DNA from: Clostridiales bacterium UBA1752
GTDB taxonomy: Bacteria > Bacillota > Clostridia > Oscillospirales > CAG-382
NCBI GenBank assembly: GCA_002314835.1
Contig: DCHM01000028.1
Location: 369 to 51,315 of the forward strand
DNA length: 50,947 nucleotides
Direction of reading: 5' to 3'
Notes under the pieces: model-generated
The model's database searches: none
Seen by the model: the letters and a program-made list of their open reading frames with translations, nothing else
What the model was told of the DNA's origin: nothing
Translations under genes and position numbers: made by a program
Shown here: positions 41,946 to 50,008 of the stretch, piece by piece
Numbering within the stretch: position 1 is the first letter of the stretch
Layout: each line of letters opens with the position of its first letter

Positions 41946-42179
41946 TTATTTCAGTTTTGATTTGCAGGTGGCGCAGATGCATTTGCCGTTAAACTCTGTC
42001 AGGTTGTCGAGCTTGCCGCAAAAGACGCAGCTCTTTGATGACTTTTTGATGATGATGCAGCCCTCGCCGGCTTCGACAACGACCTCATCACGCTCGTTGA
42101 TATCGAGTGCACGGCGCATGCCGATGGGAAGTGAAATACGACCGAATTCGTCAACTGTGCGGGTAATGCTTGACTTCAT
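41946..42179 (-). CDS. AbrB-family transition-state regulator with a C-terminal CxxC zinc motif
   Basis: A 77-residue protein. Residues 1-45 form a swapped-hairpin AbrB domain (TRTVDEFGRISLPIGMRRAL, then EVVVEAGEGCIIIKK), a DNA-binding fold used by AbrB, Abh and SpoVT. In place of the usual AbrB C-terminal multimerisation domain it ends in CVFCGKLDNLTEFNGKCICATC, two CxxC pairs that can bind one zinc. The targets are unknown. It follows the HAD gene by 9 nt with AGGAGG inside that gene's end, so the two are co-transcribed. Confidence 0.9.
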   Translation of the reverse strand: MKSSITRTVDEFGRISLPIGMRRALDINERDEVVVEAGEGCIIIKKSSKSCVFCGKLDNLTEFNGKCICATCKSKLK

Positions 42180-42188
42180 ATAATCCTC

Positions 42189-42983
42189 CTAAAAACCGAG
42201 CTCCGTAACAATGTCACCGATTTTATCTACGATGACGGTGGGAGCGTTTAAATCGTTTACTTCCTCGAGCTTTGTTTCACCCGTCAGCACGAGTATGGAC
42301 ATTAGTCCGTTGTTGCGCCCGAGCGCAATATCCGTGTAAAGCCTGTCGCCGACTATGGCGGTGTTTGCGAGAGGTACGTTAAACCTCTTTGAGATGCCTT
42401 CGGCAGTCTCTTTGTACGGCTTGCCGAAATATTTTGGGGTGACGCCCGTAGACGCTGTCAGCAGAGCGCAGATGGCGCCGCTGTCGGGTAAAAAGCCTTT
42501 TTTAGTCGGGCAATTAAAGTCGGGGTGGGTAGAGTAAAACAGCGCTCCTTCTCTCAGCAGGTCACAGGCGGTAACGAGCTTTTGATAGGTGAGCGTGGTG
42601 TCAAACGAAGACACGACGATATTCGCTTTGTCAGACAGCGCAATGCCTGCATCCGTCATGCTCTTTTCGAGCGAAGGAGTGCCGACGAGGTATATGCTTT
42701 CGCCGGGGTGGTGCTCCTTGAGATAATCTATCGTTATATCGCCCGAGGTGACTATATCTCCGTCGTCCGGCGCAAAGCCCATGCGGCGCAAACGCTCGTA
42801 ATAGACCTCCGAGCTACGCGAAGCGTTGTTTGTATAATAAACTACCTTTATCCCGTGCGCTCTCATCGTTTCCACAAACTTGAGTGCGTGGTCAAAAACC
42901 TCGTCGCCGAGATAGATAGTGCCGTCCATATCGAGGACGTAGAGCTTGATTTGCTTTAAGAGTTCTCTTTGACTGTCGTTCAT
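42189..42983 (-). CDS. HAD-IIA family hydrolase (NagD/AraL-like phosphatase)
   Basis: 264 residues. Motif I LYVLDMDGTIYLG carries the nucleophile Asp and the acid/base Asp; YYTNNASRSSEVY is motif II; GKPYKETAEGI gives the motif III Lys; and AIVGDRLYTDIALGRN is motif IV. The C2 cap between the motifs is typical of NagD-type phosphatases of sugar or nucleotide phosphates. The frame is open far upstream, but GAGGT lies before the ATG at 42983 and a promoter at 43008-43036 excludes longer forms. Confidence 0.92.
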   Translation of the reverse strand: MNDSQRELLKQIKLYVLDMDGTIYLGDEVFDHALKFVETMRAHGIKVVYYTNNASRSSEVYYERLRRMGFAPDDGDIVTSGDITIDYLKEHHPGESIYLVGTPSLEKSMTDAGIALSDKANIVVSSFDTTLTYQKLVTACDLLREGALFYSTHPDFNCPTKKGFLPDSGAICALLTASTGVTPKYFGKPYKETAEGISKRFNVPLANTAIVGDRLYTDIALGRNNGLMSILVLTGETKLEEVNDLNAPTVIVDKIGDIVTELGF

Positions 42984-43007
42984 AGATATTACCTCACGTT
43001 TCGTCAT

Positions 43008-43036
43008 ATTATAACATCCGTATAAATTAAAATCAA
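43008..43036 (-). promoter_or_regulatory. Promoter for the HAD-abrB unit
   Basis: On the minus strand there is TTGATT (43031-43036), a 17-nt spacer ending TGT, and TATAAT (43008-43013). Confidence 0.7.
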
Positions 43037-43067
43037 TAACAAATTTGTCAAAAAAAGGAAAAAAGCC

Positions 43068-43868
43068 ATGAAAACAAAGTATTACATCAGCACAGACATC
43101 GAGGGCCTTGCCTGCGTGGTAGGCACGTACGGCGAAGGCATACACATAGGCTCGCACGGCTACGATTTTGCCTGCAAAGAGGCAGTCAGAGAGACAAACG
43201 CCGCCGTTCGTGCGCTTTTTGACAACGGTGCTACCGAGGTTATCGTGTGGGACTCGCACGGCACGGGAGTAAACTTTGATTACACAGAGCTAGACCCGAG
43301 GGTTAAGATATCCATAGGCGCAGGCAGCAAACAGAGATTTGCCATGCTCGACGACGATTTCGGCGGAGTGCTGTATATAGGTGCACACGCTTATGATACC
43401 CCAAAAGCGGTTTTGGCACACGTCTATTCTTCGGCTACTTTTCAGTACGTCAAGATAAACGGTGATTTTGTCGGCGAAATGCAGATAGACAGTGCCATCG
43501 CCGCCAAGCACGGCGTGCCCTGCATTTTTGCATCGGGAGACGACGTATGCGTAGGTCAGGCAAAGGCTTCTTTCGGTGACATAGCGTCAGTAATCACAAA
43601 AACCGGCCTCGCGTGGAATCAGTGCATCAGCCGCCATCCCGAGGAGGTCTGCAAGGATATTTACGCCGAGGTTAGCCGCGCCGTTAAAATGCAGGACGCC
43701 ATCAAGCCTTATGCTATAAAAGAACCGCTCGAAATCGAGATAAGGTACAAGCGCATTGAGTACGCGCAGGGGTGTTCGTATCTCAACCCCGACGGCACTC
43801 CTTTTGAATTTGCAGACTCATACACTCGCAAAGGTAAGCTTAAAAAGATAACGGACTATTTTGCATAA
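43068..43868 (+). CDS. M55 family D-aminopeptidase (DppA-like)
   Basis: 266 residues. It begins YYISTDIEGLACVV, where Asp and Glu are zinc ligands in DppA, then EVIVWDSHGTG with another ligand His, VLYIGAHAYDTPKAVLAHVYSS and a conserved late segment (PCIFASGDDVCVGQAK). DppA-type enzymes form decamers that release D-amino acids from small peptides such as D-Ala-D-Ala and are used in peptidoglycan recycling. AAGGA lies upstream of the ATG. It is followed at 10 nt by the zinc-ribbon protein gene. No clear plus-strand promoter was found in the 60-nt gap before it. Confidence 0.9.
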   Translation: MKTKYYISTDIEGLACVVGTYGEGIHIGSHGYDFACKEAVRETNAAVRALFDNGATEVIVWDSHGTGVNFDYTELDPRVKISIGAGSKQRFAMLDDDFGGVLYIGAHAYDTPKAVLAHVYSSATFQYVKINGDFVGEMQIDSAIAAKHGVPCIFASGDDVCVGQAKASFGDIASVITKTGLAWNQCISRHPEEVCKDIYAEVSRAVKMQDAIKPYAIKEPLEIEIRYKRIEYAQGCSYLNPDGTPFEFADSYTRKGKLKKITDYFA

Positions 43869-43878
43869 GGAGCTACAA

Positions 43879-44862
43879 ATGACGGATAAAGAACGTAAAC
43901 TCGCCAAAAAGCGCGCACGGGCAGACAGACAGCGCAATCTGCGTGTAGTCGAATATCTCGATTACTCAAACCTTTTGTCGGATTGTCCCGTCGAAATAAC
44001 CGAGGGCTACGTCGTCAGCGACGTAGAGGAGGCGGCGGTATTTGCTTCGTTTGTATTTCGCAATGTATCCGGCAAGCAGATAGGCAGCTTTGACGTCAGA
44101 CTGCTCTGCTACAACAATCAGAATATACCTTATCTCAAGATACCATTTGAGTATTGCTACGATAGCTATACCTTCGGCGAGCGCAGGATGCGCGGCTACA
44201 AGGTCAAGGACAAAAAAGCACTCCGTATGCCGATAGTAGAGCCCAACGAAACCTTTGGCGAAGGCGTTTACATCCCTCTGCCTGAGAGCTATTTTACAAA
44301 GCTCGAAATCGAGCTGATGAGCATAACGTATGCGGACGGCAGTACCCAGACGATAAAAACCGTCGCAGGCCGCAGCCGCGACAGGCTCGGATTTGAGGAC
44401 AGAGGCTTTGCCGCCGCATATCAGACTATCAATATTTACCTCGAGGCTGAGGCGGCACATCCTGCGATAGTGATACCGCAGGCGAGCGCAAACGCATGGC
44501 TATGCTGTTGCGGACACAAAAACAGTATCTCGGACGACAAATGCGAGATATGCTTCCGCGACAAAGAATGGCAGCTCTGCAACCTCAATAACGACAACCT
44601 CCAAAAGGTCAAGCTCGAGTCCTGCTCGAGCGGCGCAAACATAGACCACGACAAGTACAAGCAAAACAGGTTTATGGAGAGTGATGCAGAGATAGCTCAA
44701 AAGATAAAGCAATACGAGACCGCGATGAAAAACATCGCTGCCGAAGAACAGGCGAGAGAATCACGCCGCAAGTGGCTCATACCAAAGATACTGCTTTGTA
44801 TGGCGGCTGTTTATCTCATCGGTTGGGTTATCGCTTATATCGCTACGTTGCTTAACGTATAA
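43879..44862 (+). CDS. Zinc-ribbon protein with a C-terminal membrane anchor, function unknown
   Basis: 327 residues, not assigned to a family. The basic N terminus (DKERKLAKKRARADRQRNLR) is followed by a β-rich domain of ~150 residues (EAAVFASFVFRNVSGKQIGS, FDVRLLCYNNQN), a zinc-ribbon-like module with CCCGHKNSISDDKCEIC (about 217-233), a helical coiled stretch (AEIAQKIKQYETAMKN) and a terminal membrane helix (ILLCMAAVYLIGWVIAYIA). It is probably tail-anchored with most of the protein in the cytoplasm. The start at 43879 was chosen because AAGGAG lies 7 nt before it. It is in an apparent operon with the M55 peptidase. Confidence 0.82.
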   Translation: MTDKERKLAKKRARADRQRNLRVVEYLDYSNLLSDCPVEITEGYVVSDVEEAAVFASFVFRNVSGKQIGSFDVRLLCYNNQNIPYLKIPFEYCYDSYTFGERRMRGYKVKDKKALRMPIVEPNETFGEGVYIPLPESYFTKLEIELMSITYADGSTQTIKTVAGRSRDRLGFEDRGFAAAYQTINIYLEAEAAHPAIVIPQASANAWLCCCGHKNSISDDKCEICFRDKEWQLCNLNNDNLQKVKLESCSSGANIDHDKYKQNRFMESDAEIAQKIKQYETAMKNIAAEEQARESRRKWLIPKILLCMAAVYLIGWVIAYIATLLNV

Positions 44863-44902
44863 AAAACGTCCGATAGGTTATGCGCCTATCGGACTGTTTT
44901 TT
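44863..44902. terminator. Bidirectional terminator
   Basis: GTCCGATAGG (44868-44877) pairs with CCTATCGGAC (44885-44894), a 10-bp stem with A-runs before and T-runs after. The pgm stop codon lies within the flanking run. Confidence 0.92.
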
Positions 44903-46598
44903 ATCCTATTGTGTATTTTGAAAAGAAAGTCAGCTTGTCTTCGACTGCCTGCTCAGACTCGGCTTTGACGAGTATATAGAGCTTGACCTTGGGCTCGGTG
45001 CCCGAGGGTCTGACGACTACCGTACTGCCGTCCGCCAATGTAAAATACAACACGTCGGCTTTGGGTAGGTCGGTTTTGGAGGTTTGACCGCTTGCAAGGT
45101 CTGTGACTACTCCTGTTTTATAGTCGCTGACCTTGGCAACCTTGACGCCGCATATATCCTTTGGCAGTTTTGAGCGCATATCCGACATCAGCTTATCCAT
45201 TACCGCCATCGGGTCGGTGCCGCTTATCTTGTTTTCGACCGTGGCTTCGGCAAACCAGCCGTACTGTGCATACAGCTCGCGCATCGCGGTATATACCGTC
45301 TTGCCCTTGCCGTGATAATAGCAAGCCATTTCCGCTACGAGCATGGCGGCGGCTATACCGTCCTTGTCACGCGCATAGCCTTTGGTCAGATAGCCGTGGC
45401 TCTCCTCGTAGCCAAAGATAAACTCCTGCTCTTGGTTTGCAGTCCATTCTTTGATTTTTTCGCCTATGTACTTAAATCCCGTCAGCACTGCGATGCGCTT
45501 AACTCCGTGAGCGTCGCAAACGGCGTCAAAGAGTCCGCCGCTGACTATGGAACGTATCGCGCAGGAATTGGCGGCAAGTGTGCCGCGCTCTTTTTTTGCC
45601 GTGATGATATAATCGACGAGCAGAGCGCCGATTTGGTTGCCAGAAAGTGCAAAAAACTCGCCGTTGTCGTCTCTGACGCATACGCCTATGCGGTCGCCGT
45701 CGGGGTCGGTACCTATCATCAGCGAGCATCTCGGGTCTGCCTGCTTGATAGCTATGTCAAAGCAAGCGGTGTATTCGGGGTTGGGCGAGGCTACCGTAGG
45801 GAAATCACCGTCGGGTATCATCTGCTCTTTTATAGTGACGAGCTCCGTCAGTCCAGAGCGTTTTAAAACCTCGGGTACGAGCTTATATCCCGTGCCGTGA
45901 ATAGGGGTGTAAACCATGTGCAGGTCGTTGCCGTATTTGGTGAGCGCGTCGGGATTGACGCGGCAATCGAGCACTGCGTCGATGTATGCTTCGTCAACTT
46001 GCTTACCTATTATATTTATAAGACCGTCAGCTACGCCTTTGTCAAAGTCGTATCTATTTACTTCAAAAATGTCGGTGCTGTCGGCCTTGGCGGCAACGGC
46101 GTCTGCTTCGGCAGGGGGGAGCTGTGCTCCGTCCTCCCAGTAAACCTTGTAACCGTTGTACTCCTTTGGGTTGTGGCTCGCAGTGACGTTGATACCTGCG
46201 ATGGCTCCGAGGTGGAGTATTGCAAACGACAATTCGGGTGTCGGACGTATGTCGTCAAAGATATAGCTCTTTACGCCGTACTCCGCGAGTACGCACGCCG
46301 AAACAAGCGCAAACTCTTTTGAATTGTTGCGGCTGTCGCAGGCTATGACTACGCCTCTGGCTTGCAGCTTTCTTTCATTAATTATATATGCGAGTGCGTA
46401 TGTGGCACAGGCGACGGTGTACTCATTCATCCTGCTTACTCCTGCGCCCATAACGGCACGCAGTCCTGCGGTGCCAAATCTCATCGGGACGGCAAAGCGC
46501 TTTGCTATTTCATCCTCGTTGCCTTTGATTGCTATTAACTCGTCCTTGAGTGCACCCGAGGGCAGACACTCGAGCCAATGCTCGTATTCCTTATACAT
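44901..46598 (-). CDS. Phosphoglucomutase/phosphomannomutase
   Basis: 565 residues of the α-D-phosphohexomutase family. The phospho-serine loop is VTASHNPKEYNGYK (Ser141), the metal loop is GTDPDGDRIGV, the sugar-specificity loop is FGYEESHGYL and the phosphate loop is RPSGTEPKVKLY. GYEESHG is typical of enzymes acting on glucose-1-phosphate (PgcA-like). It links glycolysis to UDP-glucose and so to the GalT reaction encoded elsewhere in the window. It starts behind AAGGAGGAG and overlaps the TSCPD gene by 8 nt. Confidence 0.94.
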   Translation of the reverse strand: MYKEYEHWLECLPSGALKDELIAIKGNEDEIAKRFAVPMRFGTAGLRAVMGAGVSRMNEYTVACATYALAYIINERKLQARGVVIACDSRNNSKEFALVSACVLAEYGVKSYIFDDIRPTPELSFAILHLGAIAGINVTASHNPKEYNGYKVYWEDGAQLPPAEADAVAAKADSTDIFEVNRYDFDKGVADGLINIIGKQVDEAYIDAVLDCRVNPDALTKYGNDLHMVYTPIHGTGYKLVPEVLKRSGLTELVTIKEQMIPDGDFPTVASPNPEYTACFDIAIKQADPRCSLMIGTDPDGDRIGVCVRDDNGEFFALSGNQIGALLVDYIITAKKERGTLAANSCAIRSIVSGGLFDAVCDAHGVKRIAVLTGFKYIGEKIKEWTANQEQEFIFGYEESHGYLTKGYARDKDGIAAAMLVAEMACYYHGKGKTVYTAMRELYAQYGWFAEATVENKISGTDPMAVMDKLMSDMRSKLPKDICGVKVAKVSDYKTGVVTDLASGQTSKTDLPKADVLYFTLADGSTVVVRPSGTEPKVKLYILVKAESEQAVEDKLTFFSKYTIG

Positions 46599-46860
46599 TA
46601 TTCTCCTCCTTGGGCGAAAGTGCCTCGACGATTGCTCTCGAAAGCTGATCGGGGCACGAGGTCTGCTTGAATCCGCACTGGATGCCGTATAGTCTTTCGG
46701 CTACCTCCTGCGCCTTGCAGCCCTCGCACAGAGCGGCGATACCTTTGAGGTTGCCGTTGCAGCCGCCTACGAACTCGACGTTGTGTATGCGTTCGTTCTC
46801 GTCTATGTCAAACGAAACGCTGCGCGAGCAAGTGCCTATATTCTTATGTATGTATCTCAT
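46591..46860 (-). CDS. TSCPD domain protein (TIGR03905-type)
   Basis: An 89-residue protein with the TSCPD motif GFKQTSCPDQLSRAI near the C terminus and VEFVGGCNGNLKGIAALCEG before it. The cysteine-rich domain is shared with the C-terminal part of some ribonucleotide reductases and is thought to bind metal; the role of stand-alone copies is unknown. CSRSVSFDIDENERI is the conserved N-terminal strand region. Own promoter at 46892-46920; AAGGAG before the ATG. Confidence 0.9.
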   Translation of the reverse strand: MRYIHKNIGTCSRSVSFDIDENERIHNVEFVGGCNGNLKGIAALCEGCKAQEVAERLYGIQCGFKQTSCPDQLSRAIVEALSPKEENNV

Positions 46861-46891
46861 CTTTGCACTCCTTTGCTATTGTAATGCAGTA

Positions 46892-46920
46892 ATTATATCA
46901 TCAATTTGCGGCGTATGCAA
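46892..46920 (-). promoter_or_regulatory. Promoter for the TSCPD-pgm unit
   Basis: On the minus strand there is TTGCAT (46915-46920), a 17-nt spacer and TATAAT (46892-46897). Confidence 0.75.
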
Positions 46921-46982
46921 TATCTATTTCAAAAAAGCGTTTCGTTCACAGAAAGTTTACAAATCATTTTTAACAAAACCTA

Positions 46983-47011
46983 TTGCATTTTTTTGTGCTA
47001 TATGCTATTCT
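46983..47011 (+). promoter_or_regulatory. Promoter for the S10 ribosomal protein operon
   Basis: TTGCAT (46983-46988), a 17-nt spacer ending TGC, and TATTCT (47006-47011). The stretch AAAACCTATTGCATTT (46975-46990) is repeated exactly at the rpsB promoter. An AT-rich run lies upstream and may act as an UP element. The leader to rpsJ is about 180 nt. Confidence 0.75.
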
Positions 47012-47045
47012 ACATGAGCTTGGTGTGCGATGATATGGGAGATTG

Positions 47046-47111
47046 CTGCTCAAAAGCAGGTAACTTCCATGGAGTATGTCCGAAAATCGGGCGAAAGTTT
47101 GAGCATTTTTT
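47046..47111 (+). terminator. Candidate transcription attenuator in the S10 operon leader
   Basis: TGCTCAAA (47047-47054) can pair with TTTGAGCA (47098-47105), followed by six T: a terminator-like structure about 85 nt before rpsJ. An alternative hairpin, CTGCT (47046-47050) with AGCAG (47055-47059), uses the same bases and excludes the long stem. A smaller hairpin CCGA/TCGG (47080-47090) lies inside the terminator loop. The outer stem is only 8 bp, so folding needs testing. Confidence 0.5.
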
Positions 47112-47114
47112 AAG

Positions 47115-47133
47115 GGGTGTACGCGGTACACCC
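47115..47133 (+). promoter_or_regulatory. Stable hairpin in the S10 operon leader
   Basis: GGGTGTAC (47115-47122) and GTACACCC (47126-47133) form a perfect 8-bp stem with loop GCG. No T-run follows, so it is not a terminator. It may be a protein-binding or mRNA-stabilising structure. The rest of the leader up to 47197 holds TTTAAATGGAGG, which includes the ribosome binding site. Confidence 0.6.
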
Positions 47134-47197
47134 GAGTGCGTGTTACAGACTTTGCCGCCAAAGTATTTACTATTTTATTTAAATGGAGGCAAAAACC

Positions 47198-47512
47198 ATG
47201 GCAAACAAGAAAGACAGAATCCGTATCCGTCTTAAGTCCTACGACCACAGCCTGATCGATCAGGCAGCTGAAAAAATCGTCGATACCGCAAAACGCAACG
47301 GTGCGACGGTCAGCGGTCCTATTCCGCTCCCTACCGACAAAGAGATAGTCACTATCCTCCGTGCTGTTCACAAGTACAAGGATAGCCGCGAGCAGTTTGA
47401 GTACCGCACTCACAAGCGCCTTATCGACATCCTGCATCCCAATAAGGCTTGCGTTGACGCACTGATGAGCGTTGACCTTCCTGCCGGCGTCGACTTTAAG
47501 GTCGAGCTTTAA
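47198..47512 (+). CDS. rpsJ: 30S ribosomal protein S10
   Basis: 104 residues: KDRIRIRLKSYDHSLIDQAA at the N terminus, then GPIPLPTDKEIVTILR (the loop that contacts NusB/NusE partners) and REQFEYRTHKRLIDI. S10 is in the 30S head and doubles as the antitermination factor NusE. The ATG at 47198 is behind TGGAGG; an in-frame ATG 15 nt earlier overlaps the ribosome binding site. It is the first gene of the S10 operon. Confidence 0.98.
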   Translation: MANKKDRIRIRLKSYDHSLIDQAAEKIVDTAKRNGATVSGPIPLPTDKEIVTILRAVHKYKDSREQFEYRTHKRLIDILHPNKACVDALMSVDLPAGVDFKVEL

Positions 47513-47532
47513 TTCGTCTAACAAAAGGTCAT

Positions 47533-47557
47533 GTTAACCGTGTGATGAGCGGTTAAC
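47533..47557 (+). promoter_or_regulatory. Hairpin between rpsJ and rplC
   Basis: GTTAACCG (47533-47540) pairs with CGGTTAAC (47550-47557) in the 68-nt gap, the largest gap in the visible operon. No T-run follows. Possibly an RNA processing or regulatory site. Confidence 0.5.
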
Positions 47558-47580
47558 CAATAACCAAGGAGGAAATAAAT

Positions 47581-48210
47581 ATGAAAAAAGGCATCATCGG
47601 CAAAAAGATCGGCATGACCCAGGTTTTCACCGATAACGGTCGTGTCATTCCCGTAACCGTCATCAACGCAGGTCCCTGCGTAGTAGTCCAAAAAAAGACT
47701 GCTGAAGTTGACGGCTACGAATCCGTACAGCTTGGCTTCCAGGATATCGAGGAACGCAAGCTGACAAAGCCTCTCAAAGGTCACTTTGACAAGGCTGAGG
47801 TAAAATACAAAAAGTACCTCAAAGAGTTCCGTCTCGCTGATACCTCTACACTTAACGTAGGCGACGTCGTCACAGGCGACATCTTTGCGGTAGGCGAAAA
47901 GGTTGACGTAACCGGTACCAGCAAAGGCCACGGCTTCTGCGGCGTTATCAAGCGCTGGGGTTGCCACAGACTGCGTATGACCCACGGCACAGGTCCTGTT
48001 GCAAGACAGCCCGGCTCTATGGGTGCAAACAGCAGCCCGTCCAGAATCTTTAAGAACAAAAAAATGGCAGGTCAGTACGGCAACGTACAGTCCACCATGC
48101 TCAATCTTGAAATCGTCAAGATCGATGCGGATAAGAACCTCATCGCTGTTAAGGGCGCCGTTCCCGGTCCCAGAGGCGGCATCGTGTTCATCCGCAACAC
48201 CGTTAAATAA
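47581..48210 (+). CDS. rplC: 50S ribosomal protein L3
   Basis: 209 residues: MKKGIIGKKIGMTQVF at the start, GHGFCGVIKRWGCHRLRMTHG in the central extension that reaches the peptidyl transferase centre, and GSMGANSSPSRIFKNKKMAG. L3 nucleates 50S assembly. CAAGGAGG lies before the ATG. Confidence 0.98.
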   Translation: MKKGIIGKKIGMTQVFTDNGRVIPVTVINAGPCVVVQKKTAEVDGYESVQLGFQDIEERKLTKPLKGHFDKAEVKYKKYLKEFRLADTSTLNVGDVVTGDIFAVGEKVDVTGTSKGHGFCGVIKRWGCHRLRMTHGTGPVARQPGSMGANSSPSRIFKNKKMAGQYGNVQSTMLNLEIVKIDADKNLIAVKGAVPGPRGGIVFIRNTVK

Positions 48211-48227
48211 GAGGGGAGGATATTGAA

Positions 48228-48851
48228 ATGCCTAACGTAAAAGTATTTGACATGCAAGGCAATGTCGTTGGCGACATCGCTCTCTCCGAAAAGATTTTCG
48301 GTGCAGAAATCAACACTTCCGCGGTTCACACCGTTGTCAGAGCATACCTTCTCAATCAGAGACAGGGTACTCAGTCCGCTCTTACCAGAGCCGAAGTCTC
48401 CGGCGGCGGCAAAAAGCCTTGGAGACAAAAGGGCACCGGCAGAGCTCGTCAGGGTTCTACCAGATCGCCTCAATGGACACACGGCGGCATCGTCTTTGCG
48501 CCGAAGCCCCGTTCTTATCGCGTAAGCGTCAACAAAAAGGTTAAGCAGGTTGCTCTCTTCTCTGCTCTGTCCTCTAAGGTCGCTGCAGGTGAATTGATTG
48601 TCGTTGACAATATCGCACTCGCAGAGTACAAGACAAAGGCAGTCGCTGAGATGCTCGGCAAACTCGACGCCGGCAAAAAGTCGCTTATCGTCCTCGGCGA
48701 AGCAAACGAAATATTCGTAAAGTCCGCCGGCAACCTCGCCGGTGTTACCACAGCTCCTGTAAACGCCATCAGCGTTTACGACATCCTCAACTGCGACAAG
48801 CTCGTTATCAGCAAGTCTGCGGTAGCTAAACTCGAGGAGGTATATGCATAA
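48228..48851 (+). CDS. rplD: 50S ribosomal protein L4
   Basis: 207 residues. QRQGTQSALTRAEVSGGGKK and KGTGRARQGSTRSPQWTHGG form the exit-tunnel loop where macrolide-resistance changes occur in other species; the loop looks normal here. In enterobacteria L4 represses its own operon through the S10 leader, so it is the first candidate regulator for the attenuator upstream. GGGGAGG before the ATG; it ends with a 1-nt overlap into rplW. Confidence 0.98.
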   Translation: MPNVKVFDMQGNVVGDIALSEKIFGAEINTSAVHTVVRAYLLNQRQGTQSALTRAEVSGGGKKPWRQKGTGRARQGSTRSPQWTHGGIVFAPKPRSYRVSVNKKVKQVALFSALSSKVAAGELIVVDNIALAEYKTKAVAEMLGKLDAGKKSLIVLGEANEIFVKSAGNLAGVTTAPVNAISVYDILNCDKLVISKSAVAKLEEVYA

Positions 48852-49144
48852 TGAAATCTATATACGATATCATTATTAAGCCGGTCATCACCGAGGCTTC
48901 CATTGCCAACATCGCAGAGCGTAAATACACTTTCTGCGTTGCGACCGACGCAAATAAAATCGAGATCAAAAACGCCGCAGAACAAATCTTCGGTGTCAAG
49001 GTCGAAAAAGTCACCACCATCAACATGAAGAGCAAGCCTAAGAGAGTCGGCTACAATTACGGTTACACTTCCGAATGGAAAAAGGCAATCGTCAAGATTA
49101 CTGCCGACAGCAAGACTATTGAGTTCTTCGACAGCTTGATGTAA
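48851..49144 (+). CDS. rplW: 50S ribosomal protein L23
   Basis: 97 residues: YDIIIKPVITEASIANIAER and YTFCVATDANKIEIKNAAEQ are typical, followed by NMKSKPKRVGYNYGYTSEWK. L23 sits at the tunnel exit and docks trigger factor and SRP. Its start overlaps the rplD stop (TAATG), with GAGGAGG in rplD. Confidence 0.97.
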   Translation: MKSIYDIIIKPVITEASIANIAERKYTFCVATDANKIEIKNAAEQIFGVKVEKVTTINMKSKPKRVGYNYGYTSEWKKAIVKITADSKTIEFFDSLM

Positions 49145-49160
49145 GAAAGGAGAACATACA

Positions 49161-49994
49161 ATGGCAACAAAAAATTATAAGCCTACTACTCCGTCGAGGA
49201 GAAATATGTCCACTCCTTCTTTTGAAGAGATTACTAAAAAGACTCCTGAAAAAAGCCTCGTAGCTGTTATCAAGAGCAAGGCCGGCCGCAACAATACCGG
49301 CAAAATCACCGTTCGTCATCAGGGCGGCGGCAATAAGAAGAAGTACAGAATCATCGACTTTAAGCGTGCGTACAAAGAGGCAGGCAACACCGTAGTCGCT
49401 ATCGAATACGATCCTAACCGTACCGCTTACATCGCATTGCTTCAGGACGAAAACGGCAAAAAGAGCTACACAATCGCTCCCGACGGCATTACCGTTGGTA
49501 CCGTTCTTTACAGCGGCGAGAACGCCGACATCAAGCCCGGCAACGTTCTCCCCATCGCCAACATCCCTGTTGGTACCATTATTCACTCTATCGAGCTCTA
49601 TCCCGGCAAGGGTGCACAGCTTGTCCGTTCTGCAGGTGCTGCAGCGCAGCTCATGGCTAAAGAGAACGGCATGGCTCAGGTCAGACTCCCCAGTGGCGAA
49701 GTTCGTCTCGTAAGACTCGACTGCCGCGCTACTATCGGTCAGGTCGGCAACCTCGAGCACGAAAACATCAAGCTCGGCAAAGCCGGCAAAACCCGTCACC
49801 TCGGCATTCGCCCGACTGTAAGAGGTTCCGTAATGAACCCCTGCGACCACCCTCACGGTGGTGGTGAAGGCAAGAGCCCTGTCGGCCATCCCGGCCCTGT
49901 TACTCCTTGGGGCAAGCCTGCTCTCGGTTATAAGACCAGAAACAAGAAGGCTCGTACCAATAAGTTCATGGTCAAGCGCCGTAACGATAGGTAA
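49161..49994 (+). CDS. rplB: 50S ribosomal protein L2
   Basis: 277 residues, normal length. NNTGKITVRHQGGGNKKKYR opens the RNA-binding domain, and GSVMNPCDHPHGGGEGKSP contains the conserved His-rich loop close to the peptidyl transferase centre. AAAGGAG before the ATG. Confidence 0.98.
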   Translation: MATKNYKPTTPSRRNMSTPSFEEITKKTPEKSLVAVIKSKAGRNNTGKITVRHQGGGNKKKYRIIDFKRAYKEAGNTVVAIEYDPNRTAYIALLQDENGKKSYTIAPDGITVGTVLYSGENADIKPGNVLPIANIPVGTIIHSIELYPGKGAQLVRSAGAAAQLMAKENGMAQVRLPSGEVRLVRLDCRATIGQVGNLEHENIKLGKAGKTRHLGIRPTVRGSVMNPCDHPHGGGEGKSPVGHPGPVTPWGKPALGYKTRNKKARTNKFMVKRRNDR

Positions 49995-50008
49995 GGAGGA
50001 CAATTTCA

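Noticed and set aside
42984..43259. N-terminal extension of the HAD protein to 43259
   Set aside because: It would cross its own promoter and lies antisense to the M55 peptidase gene; the ATG at 42983 has a ribosome binding site.
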